This document shows, one piece after another, positions 26,201-38,200 of a stretch of DNA of 64,000 nt. The stretch is taken from contig NW_024037072.1 in assembly GCF_015706575.1 (NCBI RefSeq), forward strand, positions 23,747,162 through 23,811,161. The letters are read 5' to 3'. The notes under the pieces were generated by a model. That model saw nothing but the letters and a program-made list of their open reading frames with translations, ran no database searches and had not been told where the DNA came from. The stretch is from Patiria miniata. Taxonomy: Eukaryota; Echinodermata; Asteroidea; Valvatida; Asterinidae. Positions within the stretch are counted from its first letter, which is position 1. Each line of letters starts with the position of its first letter. The translations under genes and the position numbers were made by a program.

Positions 26201-29200
26201 GGTATCATCGCTCGTGAATAACCCCACTAAGAACCTCCGGCACAGAGACTATCTAGAAAGACTTGACTTTCTTGTTATATTTGAAATCTGGTTTGGTTTA
26301 CCTAAACATCAGATTACCGATCAAAAGATGTTGCGTCTTCTCTACGAAGAGGCAAAGCATAATGTTCTGGAGGGCAACTACCCTTGTGAGGCAGAGGACT
26401 TGGAGTATCTTGCCGGTATCATGGCATATCTTGAAAATGGAAAGTATGATCCCGAGCTACATCCGACAGGATTTCTCAAGTAAGTACCAAGATGCCAGCT
26501 CATCTTTCAATAAGTTCATGAAGTGAATTTGATAAAGAAGTTGCTGAAAACTGTTTGAAAGTTAACCTTTGTCTGTATTAAATGAACATTGTGTGCGATG
26601 CGAGAGTGCAGCCTAGCCTACACCAACTCGGGACTTGGTCGCCGCCCTCCACTCTTCCCTATCCAGCATTAGGGTCCTCAGCTCCCCTGTGTCACTGAGA
26701 CCAACATCCCGCCGCAGCGTGTCGATGTACGTGGCTCGTCTCCGCCCCCTCCTGGCAGTTCCATGAGTCGGCTCCCACAGGATGGTGTTGTGGGCTGCTA
26801 CCTCCGGGTGGCGGATGCAATGGCCTGCCAGAGCCATCCCCCTCTCCCTGATCTTGTCCGAGATGTATGGAAGGCCTCCATGAAGGTCGATGTTCCTGAA
26901 CATGGATCTAATACATTATTTTGTTTCTTCCGCTGTGCTCAGGACAGTCAAATCCACGCCTGACCATGCTTCATCCTCCTCCATCAGTTCTCAACCCAAC
27001 CAGGTTCAGAATCTGTAAGCTCCTGTCATCTTCTTACATGTCTTAGATTAATATTACTTGGCCAACATTAAAACATGTGAAACAGAGGCTAGTCCAGACC
27101 TGATTTCATTAGTGCAAAGAGTTTGAACGTATTTAATCATTTTTGATAACAATGAATTCCCGAAGAGTGTACATCCACTAGCTCAGAGCCATGAAGATAC
27201 AGTATAGGCCCTACATGTAGCTACTTACATGAAAAGACTAAACGATGCATGCAGAAATGTTCAGTTTTATAACATCGGAATGATATTCCAGGAAGAATCT
27301 CACCAGTTACTGAAAACCCAAACCATGCATTGGCCTTAGTGGGATTCGAACCTGGGTCACAGCAACAAAAGGCCAGAGAAGAAAACATGTACCATTGCAC
27401 TAAATCTTCCCTTTTTTGTGGTGCAGACACTCACAAATATACACATATGGCTAAAAAAGTTGAACATCTCTTTTGGATAATTTGCTGACTTCGAACATGA
27501 TTATTTTGTTCTCTCCATGCAGTGATTCATTACATAGATACCTTCCAGCATGCATGTATAAAGGAGGATCAAGATGGTTCAAAAATAATAAAGGTACAGT
27601 ATAAGATCATGACTACAAGGGGTGGGGAAGTGGGGGCGTAGTCCATCCACCCCTACCCCCCATTCCTGATTTTTAGAAAATTTGACATGGACTTTTGTAG
27701 TTAAAATCATAAATATTCCATACTTCCATCCGCCATTGAGTGTGTTTTCCTATAAATAGTCAATAGAAACATAAAAGATATTTCAGTAGCTGGCATTCAA
27801 GAGTTAGTACTTTGTGGGAATAGTACATGTGAGAATAGTGCATCTATTTTTTTTGAAATTGGTGTCAAAAGGTCCGCTAGACACGATATACCAGTAGGAC
27901 ATTTTTTTTACAATGTCCAAAAGTGACAACCCCCCCCCCCCCCTTTTCAAGTCACCAGTAAAGCTTCTTACCGTAGCAACAGTATTACATGCCAAATGAA
28001 AGCACAAAAGCAATACAAAATCTACACTTCTGCTTATAAACTGCCTAATTATTCAGTACAGAATTCAGACTTCAAGTGCTTGAGTCCTGAAAATGCGTGG
28101 ATGTTTTCAGCATACAGTTAGGTCCAGATGTACCAAATCTCTACCATAATTGAAAACCCAAGTATCCCGATCCCACTGTCTACTTTTACAGGTCTTCTGC
28201 TCAGCATTGCATGTCTATTTTAGTAAAATGTTTTTGACTCGAAAAACATCTCAACTTGGCAATGCCCTTTCAGAAAGAATGTCAACTTTTCACGAACCCC
28301 ATAGCTGCTTCAGTAATTTCTGTGGGATTAAATTATAAACTTTAGCCTCGTAAAGGACATCCAATGTGTGGATCAGCAGGACAGATTATTAGATGAAAAT
28401 TCTCTCTTCAGTGGGCAATAATTTTGTCTTCAATTTGATTTATATTACCATCGAACTGTCTTTGAAAGGGGTGTTGCTATTTTAAGGCTGCATTGGAATG
28501 TCAGAGATGCACGCTAGTGACCTTTCATGCACTGGAAAAGATTAAACTGTGAAAAGGGATGATGAGTTATGTGAACAATTGATATATCTGGGGGGGGGGT
28601 GGCCAATAAATTACTGTCCTGTTTAAGACTTTTTAAACAAATGAATGGTTAATGAACAGTTAACAGTTATTTTGTTAACCTTCATGAAGCCCAACATATT
28701 CTAACCACTTGGAGTAAATATTAAAAACACAGACAACAGTAACATGAGAGGCGAGTTTAGGCGAGTTTAGGCGAGTTTGTTAGTGATTTGCAAACCTCAA
28801 TGGTCTTTTGTAATTTCATCTTTTTGTATTTTACTTCCTCATTTCATTTCCTCAGTTTTGAATTTTGTCAAAGGCTCAAGTTTTGTTTTCCACAGCCAAA
28901 AAACAAGGCTTTTCTTGGAATTGGTAGAATTATACATTTGACCGAAACAACAAGAATTGAAAGAACTTGATAACTGTGAATGGTGTCAGATTATGATTTC
29001 CTTGTTTGCATGATGTCTGAATGAAACGTATTCTGTTATTGCAGGGTTTGCATTGTTGGAGCAGAAAGTAATGACGCAATGGGATCAGATCACAGGGAAC
29101 GTTAAGAGTAAAAGAGAATGCCACAAACTATTCCTGGACTTCTGCTGGAAACTTCCATTCTACGGGTAAGTAATCAAACTATGTTTACATCGATCAGTCA

Positions 29201-32200
29201 CAAGATGTCTGCCCCAGAAACCCAGTACAGGCTCAGCCTATGTTCCGACACCCGTGTGGTCCGATATATCCCTATGTTCTGACACCCCTTTGTTCCGATA
29301 CCCCTACAAATAAACGTAAACACCGGCTGGTCTCTGGCCCCAATGCACCAGTCTAAACAGGCTAACACAATCTTATATATGGGTTGTTGGAACATAGGGG
29401 TGTCGGAACATAGGGGTTTCGGCACATAGAGGTTTCGGCACATAGAGCAGTCACCAGAGAATGTAGCCCTTAAAAATTCAGCTACGCCATCACAGCAGTC
29501 AAAATCAGTCAAGTGTCAATCAAGTGACTGTTAAGAATTCCCTCGTTAATTTGATACAGCCATGATATGCCAGCTGTACCTACCAGTTACCTCGTTTGTC
29601 TAATGATGGCAGTGTTTATACGAATGTTAGCTGACTTTGTCTTTTACTAGTCTGTATGCAGGGGAAGTGGAAGAAACTTTTGACTGTCTGTGAATGATCA
29701 AACTATTTGTTCTTGTTGGTGATTAAAAAAAATGGAATTGTGAAGGGCGTCAGTGGGTACCTGAGATCTTTAGACATTACCAATCAAGCTGCATTGGACC
29801 ACCTAGTACCTCAGGTATTATTGGATGGCTGCAACAGCAAAAACAAACCCCACTTCTACATGTAGGTCGTAGTATTAAACCAGTCAATTTTGTCAGACGA
29901 ATTTACATGAATGAATAATTGAGAAGTTTTTTTCGTTGGCTACATAGGGGAAGGTGTTGGATGAATTTTGGGAGGTAAAGAAATTAGAAAAGGACTCCAA
30001 AAAATTAAGTGGGCAGGTAGACATTGTAATTTTGCCAGCTCCTCACTTCAGATTCGTTTTTATTCATTTTTTTTTTGGATGAGTGCATACTTGTAATATA
30101 TATCTTTGGTGATTAACATTGAAAGCCAACTCCATTAATGGATGGAAATATCTAGAAGACTGTAATTTTTTTGGCATTAAAATAACCCATAAAAAGAAAT
30201 CAAGTACTTCTGTTGTGAAAGCCAGTAACATAATGAATATGTGATGATTGCCCGTGATTTTTTAAAACTCCTAACCAAATGGTTAAAACATCTAGCCTAG
30301 TACACAGAACCAGAAGTCATGGGTTTGACTCTCGCCTAAGCATGTTTGTTTTTTTTGTTTTTTTTCACAAGCTTTTGGACAGCACTGAGCGATTACGTCA
30401 TGTGAGAGGCAAAACCTGAAATAAGATTGTAGCGATTTTTTGTAGCCAGGTTCTCTGAATTGTTTGTTCTTTTGTGACAGGTGTGTGTTCTTCACGGGAC
30501 AAATCGAGAAAGCTTCTTCAGCTATCAGCCTACGTGATACTAGGGACAGACCAGTACATATCGGCATCAATAAGGAAGCAGTGTTTATCATAGACATTGC
30601 CAAACAGGTGCGTTATACAATACGATAATTGTTTTATATCACCATTTCAATAAGCAAGTTCTGTGTTTAAACAGCGCATGCATGCAATGATATGGGTCAC
30701 AGGTTATTGAGGATAATAGAACGCTCATCAAAGGCGCGTGAACGCACAAGGAGACGGTCGCACGTTAATTATGAACAGACTGGCGTTCATGCACCATCGC
30801 GGTTGCAAGGTGCTTGACGCTTATCCCGAATGACGTGGACTACTTCATGGAGATACTGAACTGGTCTATTGGATGTTGTGAGATTTTTACTGAGGAAGTT
30901 TCGTGGGTGTACATAAATGTACTTGAATACACTGTATTTCCTTGTTTTTTCTGAGATACAGCGTGCTATTGCTCATCAGAACTGCTGAGTTTAATTTCTT
31001 GTCCAACACAGTCTAGGTGTTAAGCTAAAGCAGTTGATGAAATAAAATCAAAAATCAAAGTGAACCTAAGGTGAGGTTCAAATAATAAAGCCCCCTCCCC
31101 TGCCCAAGTGAAAAGAGACGTTTATGAGGACTTTCATTGTACATGTAGTTGAGGTACTTGTGTTGGAAATATGTGACCTGCCATATCATAATGAGGAATA
31201 ACCCCCACCTTTGATTTTTCGAGTTAGTCACATGATGTTTAAGCGCAAATCATTAGCTTTCCAATGATACCGAATTTATTTCCGTAGCTTAATTTATTCC
31301 AAAGATATGCCACAGGAACTTCAGTAGTGTCCTGCTGAACTTCACTAACCTCATTTCGAGAAAAACGGCTTCGAAGAAAGAAACACGCATTGCGCCGCCA
31401 ACGGTAGTGGAAAACGTTTTTCAGTTTACAACTTTTGGGGATATTTTTTTCCCACAAAAAAAAGTCATATTGTGAATCTGGATACCTTGGCTACCCAAAA
31501 ATGCGAAAAAAAATTAAATGATTTTGACATGATTTTTTCAGTGTATCCAGCTTCAGGTGTTGATTACTCAAAACATGGTTTTTGGGGACATTCCTCATTT
31601 TGCCACAGTAGGTCACATATAAGTACATCACAAGTTCAGTCACAAGTAGCAGGACATAAACAATAACAAAGGAAAGCCTTTGTCATTAGCTTGTGAGATT
31701 ACCTTGGACTCCTGGTACTCCACAATTTTACTTGTGATTACTTGGGATCCATCACGTACCTCGACTAAAACACCGGAGGACTTGTAATAACCTGATTAAC
31801 AACTGTGTTCCTTTGTAGGATATCATTCTAGGCCTGACGTTTGATGAGTTGTCGTGGGAATACACAGAGCCGGCCAGGGACAGCGCTGACTGCTTGCCTT
31901 GCCTGTGGTTGGAGTTTGACTCCCAAGAATGCGGGAAACGCTGCAGCAAAGTACTTCAGATATTCTCCAGACAGGTTGGCCGTCAATTATCATGAAACCT
32001 TTGATAATCCTATAATAAGCCAACCTTAACATCTGAGAATTCATTATTGTGCGTTCTTTCAGCGAGCCGAAAACAATTCACACACATCCCTGTGTGATTT
32101 GTTTCGTTTTCCTGTAAGAACACTTACCGTTTTGTGATCTGTGGACAGAATTTTAAAATCGGTGGTTGTGTTTAAAATTCCGTAACTTGAAAATTACATG

Positions 32201-35200
32201 AGTGATTTGAATGATTCTTGTACTAAAAGAAATCTTATGAATTACGCTTTCTGATCCTAGATTTTGAAAGTGCTACATGCAGAACTTCACTAAAACAATG
32301 GTCCTGACATTTTGGGTTTCGTTTTTTTTTTACTCACCCTGTAGTTAACAAGGGGTAAAGCTTCAAAAATTAGACAAGCCCAACTTTTTGAAGAATCACC
32401 TACTTGAAACAAATCTTGAACTTCAACACCCCAGCCACCCTGCATTTTGTGGATTTCCTATGACCCAGACCTTAGAAATATGGAAAGCTCACAAATGTAC
32501 AATAAAAAAACCCCTCAATTCTGGATATCTCATGAGAAACTTTCTTCATCCTTCCAATAGGCTGTGATGATGAATGCGATGATTGAAGCCAGCGTCGAAG
32601 AACTCAACAAGCAAGACATGGAAGGAAAGCATCGAAAGAAGACTGTCATGGATGGTTTATTAAGGTACACGTAGTTCTGCATTGTCAAACTCATTATTTT
32701 CATTCCTCAAAGACGGATAAAACCAACTTTGTTTTCTGAAGTTGTACTGAATTTTGATGAATAACCAATCCGAAATTCAACAGGGCTGCTCTTGTAAAAA
32801 TGTGCCTTTTCAAATTTCAAACCAGCTTTTGGTTAGTACATGCAGTCTTAACATTTGGGTTATAGTCATGTTTTAGTGACTAAAGCATATTCATGCTTGG
32901 CACCATTTTATGCTCAGCAGCTGAGAGCAAGTTCGAGCAAGGACCGTTAGTCGACTAGTGGTTGATTTGTGACGTACCTTACGCCTGCGCACTAATAGCA
33001 ACGTGCGAACGTCTCTCGTCAAACGCTGGTCAAAATGTCATCACAAACTTCTGGGTCCTGGCTCTCTGCTAGCGTTATGAATACGCGCGGCTATTGGTAA
33101 CCAGCGATGCAACCATGCCCAGTAGGCTGGTTCCAAATAGTCGCCTAGCGCAGTCAACCATCGTCCACTAGACAGAGTTTGGGCTAACTTTAGTTGAACT
33201 ATGGTTAACCATTGGTCAACAATAGTTCTTGCACAAACTTGCCCTGTGTTGTCCACTTTTGTAGTATTTTTTTTTCTTCAAAAAGTCACTTTATTCTTAC
33301 TTTTTTATTATTTTAAAATGATACACCAACCTTCTTGTTGCATTGATTCCCTCAGAGAGTTGCTCTAGATTTAAACTCCCGATCTGAATTTTCACTTCCT
33401 CTTCTGAAAGGTTCCCCTTTGCTTCTTTTTCCATTTTATTTAAACGCATATTGGAATTGGATGATAACTTTTAACAGCTTCTCCTTTATACTCATTTTGT
33501 TTTAATTAAAGTCTGTAAGAAATCCTGCTTTCTAACTATCTAATAAGTGCTGCTACGCAGTATCAACTGCTAAGTACAATGTACGGTACATGTAACTGGC
33601 ATTACAACCAATGAACATATCTTTGATAAATTCATGAACCGTTTGATGTACGTGCAAATGCGCTTTTGGAGATGGAAACATTGTTTAAATTGAAAGTTAG
33701 TTTTGGCTCGAACAGAGAAGATTAACTGATTGGTCATTATACCATCCTCAACCGCACTTCCTGTTACTTCCTGTAACACCCCAAACTGCACTAGCCGTGC
33801 CAGCACAATGTTATACAGTACGGGTGATGGTGGGTTAACTGAAGCAGGATCTGAACGTGGAATTTCTTTTAAGGTTGCTAGACCACTGACTAACTGAATT
33901 CCAGAAATTATGGGTTTGAATCCCACTTTTTTTTGGGGGGGGGGGGAGGAAGGGTTGATCTACCAAAAGTTGACAGCATCTAGCCAATTACATGTACATG
34001 CACAGTCAGTTACTTATGCGACCTGCCATAGTATAATGAGGAATAACCCCCACCTTTGACTATTCATGTTGTTTACATCGTGTTAAAGCGCAAAGCATTG
34101 GCTTTCCAATGATACCAAATTTATTTCTGTAGCTTAGTTTGTTCCAAAGATATGATGCAGGAACTTCAACAGTGTCCTGCCAAGTTTCACTAACCTCATT
34201 TTGAGAAAAATGGCTTTGAAAAGAAAAACACACATTGGGCCGCTTATGCCAGTTCTTCAGGTTTTTTCACTTTTGTGGGTATTTTTCCCCACGAAAAATG
34301 CATATTGTGCATCTTGGACCTTGGCTACTCAAATATACAATACAATCAATATCGATTTTGACACGATTTTTCTAGTATCCGACTTCAGGCCTCGATTACT
34401 CAAAACAAGGTTTTGGGGGACATTCCTCATTTTGCCTCAGTAGGTCACATACACTAAATTTTTGAGGTTTAATGCCAATTCACATGCAATAAGTTATTCT
34501 TAGAAGATTAGTTTTAATTACAATTAATGAATGGCCTAGCAGTCCTGCATGGCAGGCAATTTTAATACTCTCGTCCACTTAAACTGACATTCTCTCCACC
34601 TTGCTGTATCCCATTGGGGCATTCTGTCTTGTCTCGATCATGTAGCAATTCTGAGAATCAGGAAAACGGAGTGGACATGGTGGATGCCTGCATTTCATTC
34701 ACCAGGTATATGTGGGTTGATGGTTGTGATGTTTGCTTGTTTGTTTGTTGCACCTGTTGATGCATCCCTTGCACTCCCAAAAGTCTCCATGCACTGACAA
34801 GAGTCCTGGGCCCACTTTCTTGGCTCTGCTTACCGTTGGCGAAAAATCCCTGCTTACTGTAGCAGAAAATTCTGTGCTTACAATAAGCGCATTTCACGCG
34901 TTAGCGAGGAATTTTTGTTTCTGCGCACACATAGATCCCGTAACTAAGGATTCTGTACTTACAGGGTTAGCGCAGAATTTTTCTGCTAGCGCGGTTAGCA
35001 CAAAATGGTGATCGTAAGCACGGGATTCTGTGGTTAGCAGAGCCATGAAATAGGGCCCTGTTTGCTTGATTTATTGACAATCCACAGCTTATCCCAATTC
35101 AGACAGGTGTTCCACAGTCATGCCTAAACCCAGATCAGTTGTGAGTGATTTTTATAGACCGAAATAAACTTTGGTTTCAGACTGTCGAACTTACGTATTC

Positions 35201-38200
35201 ATGTTCCATTTTATAAACACCTGAGACACGTGGATGGTTCGAAACCACTGACAAAATAAAACGGTCAGCGATGTTTAAAATTGGTCGCAAGCATGTGCCT
35301 TCCGCACCACATGCGCACAGTAGACCCCGCGCACTTGAGAGCCACGGGAGAGGTGTCCACACGCACGCACACACGCACCTCGTGCACTATGGAAAAGTCC
35401 CGGACATGGAGTAAAATGAAAGAACAAAACACGTCAGAAGTTAGTCACTTTTTCGACTTTTTATGGTTTTAACCAAGAAGGTATTTACGAATGGGGATAA
35501 TAGTGTGATGGGGCAATTATAAGCAGGATGTTCAAAATCGATTAGGGGCCTGGTTGCCGATAATAGCCCTCTCCTTCGGCTCGGGCCAAATTTTGAATTG
35601 GGTTTTACACTTACAGGCCAGCCATCTGACATCAAATTTCTTGATTGTTATTCCAATTGACTGTAACAGTTAATCTGCATATCAGTTTGAAAATAAAAAG
35701 AGAGGACTGACTTGGTTTGGCATGACCATGGACCGCCAGTCTGAATAAGGGGTACATGTAGATCTGTGATCAATAATAGTGAAAAAGCTATGAGCCTGCT
35801 CATGCATCATGACCATCTTCATGTCTTCTTCAAGCCTGCACGTATTTTTTACCCTCTTTTGAATGCTTGTCCTGATTTGTGACCTCTATCCCTCAAGAAA
35901 TGAGAGAAAACAGGATCGAGGACGTAAAAGGGTCATATGAATGTGACATGATTGACTCTAGTGTTTAATGTTCCGTTAGTAAAATGTTATTGTAATTAAA
36001 GTGTACTCTGTGAACGCACAGCTTGAAACGCCAGGAAGAAAGAAATGCTGACATTTTTTTCAAAAGTCGTGTGATAGAAATTGCTGGAACTTCACATTGC
36101 TCTTTTTAAGAGTCACAATAGATTGTTGGGTTAACTTTTTATCTTGGGAAGACTTGGACTCAAGTCTTAGTCTTGAACTAGTAGCTTGAGCTAAATAATG
36201 GATTTTGGTAAGACTCCACGCACCGAGTTTGGTTCATAAATGTACATATACCTTCTATGTCCGTATGTGATCATGATGTATTGTATTTGTCTGGCATGTG
36301 TACCCTAGGCCCGTCCTTGTCTTCGTGCATGCATTTCAAACTAACCCCCAAAACTAATCAAAGTTTATCCTTAGTCTGCGTAATTTCATGATTCTAACAA
36401 CTGACAACTAAATGCCATGATAATACACATTCAATCACATTTCACTTGTATGCATACACAGTAAGTTGTCATTAATTTAAATCGGGAGCCAAAGACGATG
36501 TTCGGTATAGCCGAATGTTTGGTATAGCGGTGTTCGGTATAGCGACGTTCCACTCTAGTTTACAATTGTTTTACTGCTGTGGTGTGAAATACGCTTTTTT
36601 AACCACCACCACCCCCCCCCCCTTCCCCGGGGCGCATAGCACCTGAGGTGAAGCCAAGGGTGTTATGCTCCCCGAGGGGGTTAAAATGCCATATTCAACA
36701 CCACAGCAGTCAACAATTGTTTTGTTATATCGTGCCAATAAGTCAAAAGTTATATGGGTTTTTAATTAGCTGTTCAAGTCGAAATAAATGAAATCACTGC
36801 ATAACATTTTGATTACTGTGAGCTTTCGTGCCGGACATGAGATTGAGAGGTTTCCGTTTTCTGTTGTGAGGTGCCCGGACCCTACATACATTTGTTCGAG
36901 GTGTATATGAGATAATTTATATCTTACATGCAGTGTAGGGTACATGAGGTAATTCAAATGCAAGGCAGTGTATGCAGAATAATCAGTCATTTGTACGGAC
37001 ATGTGGCTATTCCAGGCCAATAAAATGACAGTATCCAAGGCACAATACAACAATCCCGTTTGTTTGACGTGCACAATGTTCGCACCTTTACAAAATACAT
37101 TTATTCTCTTCCACAAAACTCAGAAGATTATTACAGTAGGCAATAAAAAAAACATGAGTACAAAGGAATCAGTCACTTACATTTTATTTTTTCTTGGTTC
37201 CAGAGTCGCTATGGAGGCATCAGCACCAGGTAAAAATAATTTCTGATATCAATACATAGTATACTTTTAGCTGCTCAATAATGCAGTAACGGTACAGTTG
37301 GTCAAAATATGAAATCAGTTACCAGTTTCATGACAAACTTGACATAAACGTAATTTAAGAATAAACAATAAGAAGAATAAATATTGGCAGTTCAAGGCCT
37401 GGACTTTGTCAGGATGACTGGAATAAAAGCACCCTACATGTATGAACAAAAGTAAAAAGACTTCATGAACTTGATAAACAAAAATTGAGTGGGAAAAGTT
37501 AACCGAAATACAATTTGTGGATCGTTTCAACTGTTCGTACCAACAGCCAAGCATGATCACAGCAACTTTCGAGGGATACTTTTCAATGCACGGTTTCAAA
37601 AAGAGGAGAAACTGATTTAGGATGTGAATATTAATTTATTTGTCCTTTTTTTATGTCTCGCAGCATTTGGAATTCTTCCAGTGAAAGAACCAAAGACGGC
37701 CGTCTGTAATAAGATGGATCGCTTGTGTCTTGCTACATTCTCAGAAAAGGGTAAGACAAAAGTTTGACAAGGTGTTGAGTAGTGGTGGCATTTAAATCCA
37801 GATTTTTAAAAATTCGGTTTGAATTCAACTCTCCAGTTTGGATTTTTGAATCCAGATATTTGAAACTAACCTTAACAAAATTAAGCATTCCATTTTTTTT
37901 TATGACACAAACTACGGAAAACAACTGTAACATCCCCCTATTTGCCCCATGGTCTCTGGTTGTATCCGCATTCACTTGCTAGCACTTAGCAGTCGTCTTG
38001 GTATATGAATAGCCTGCCCATTCGAGAGTTCCCACCTTTTTTCCCTTCAAAATTACAGCTCTGGGGTGTTTTCGTAAAGGCCCAGTGGTCGTTGAATTCC
38101 ACACACTATACTCATGGAGAGTATGGCGTGCAGCACTTTACTCGTCATTTTTTGTTGACATGACCTGACCGTGAGCTGAATTTGAGCTTCCAGTGAAATC

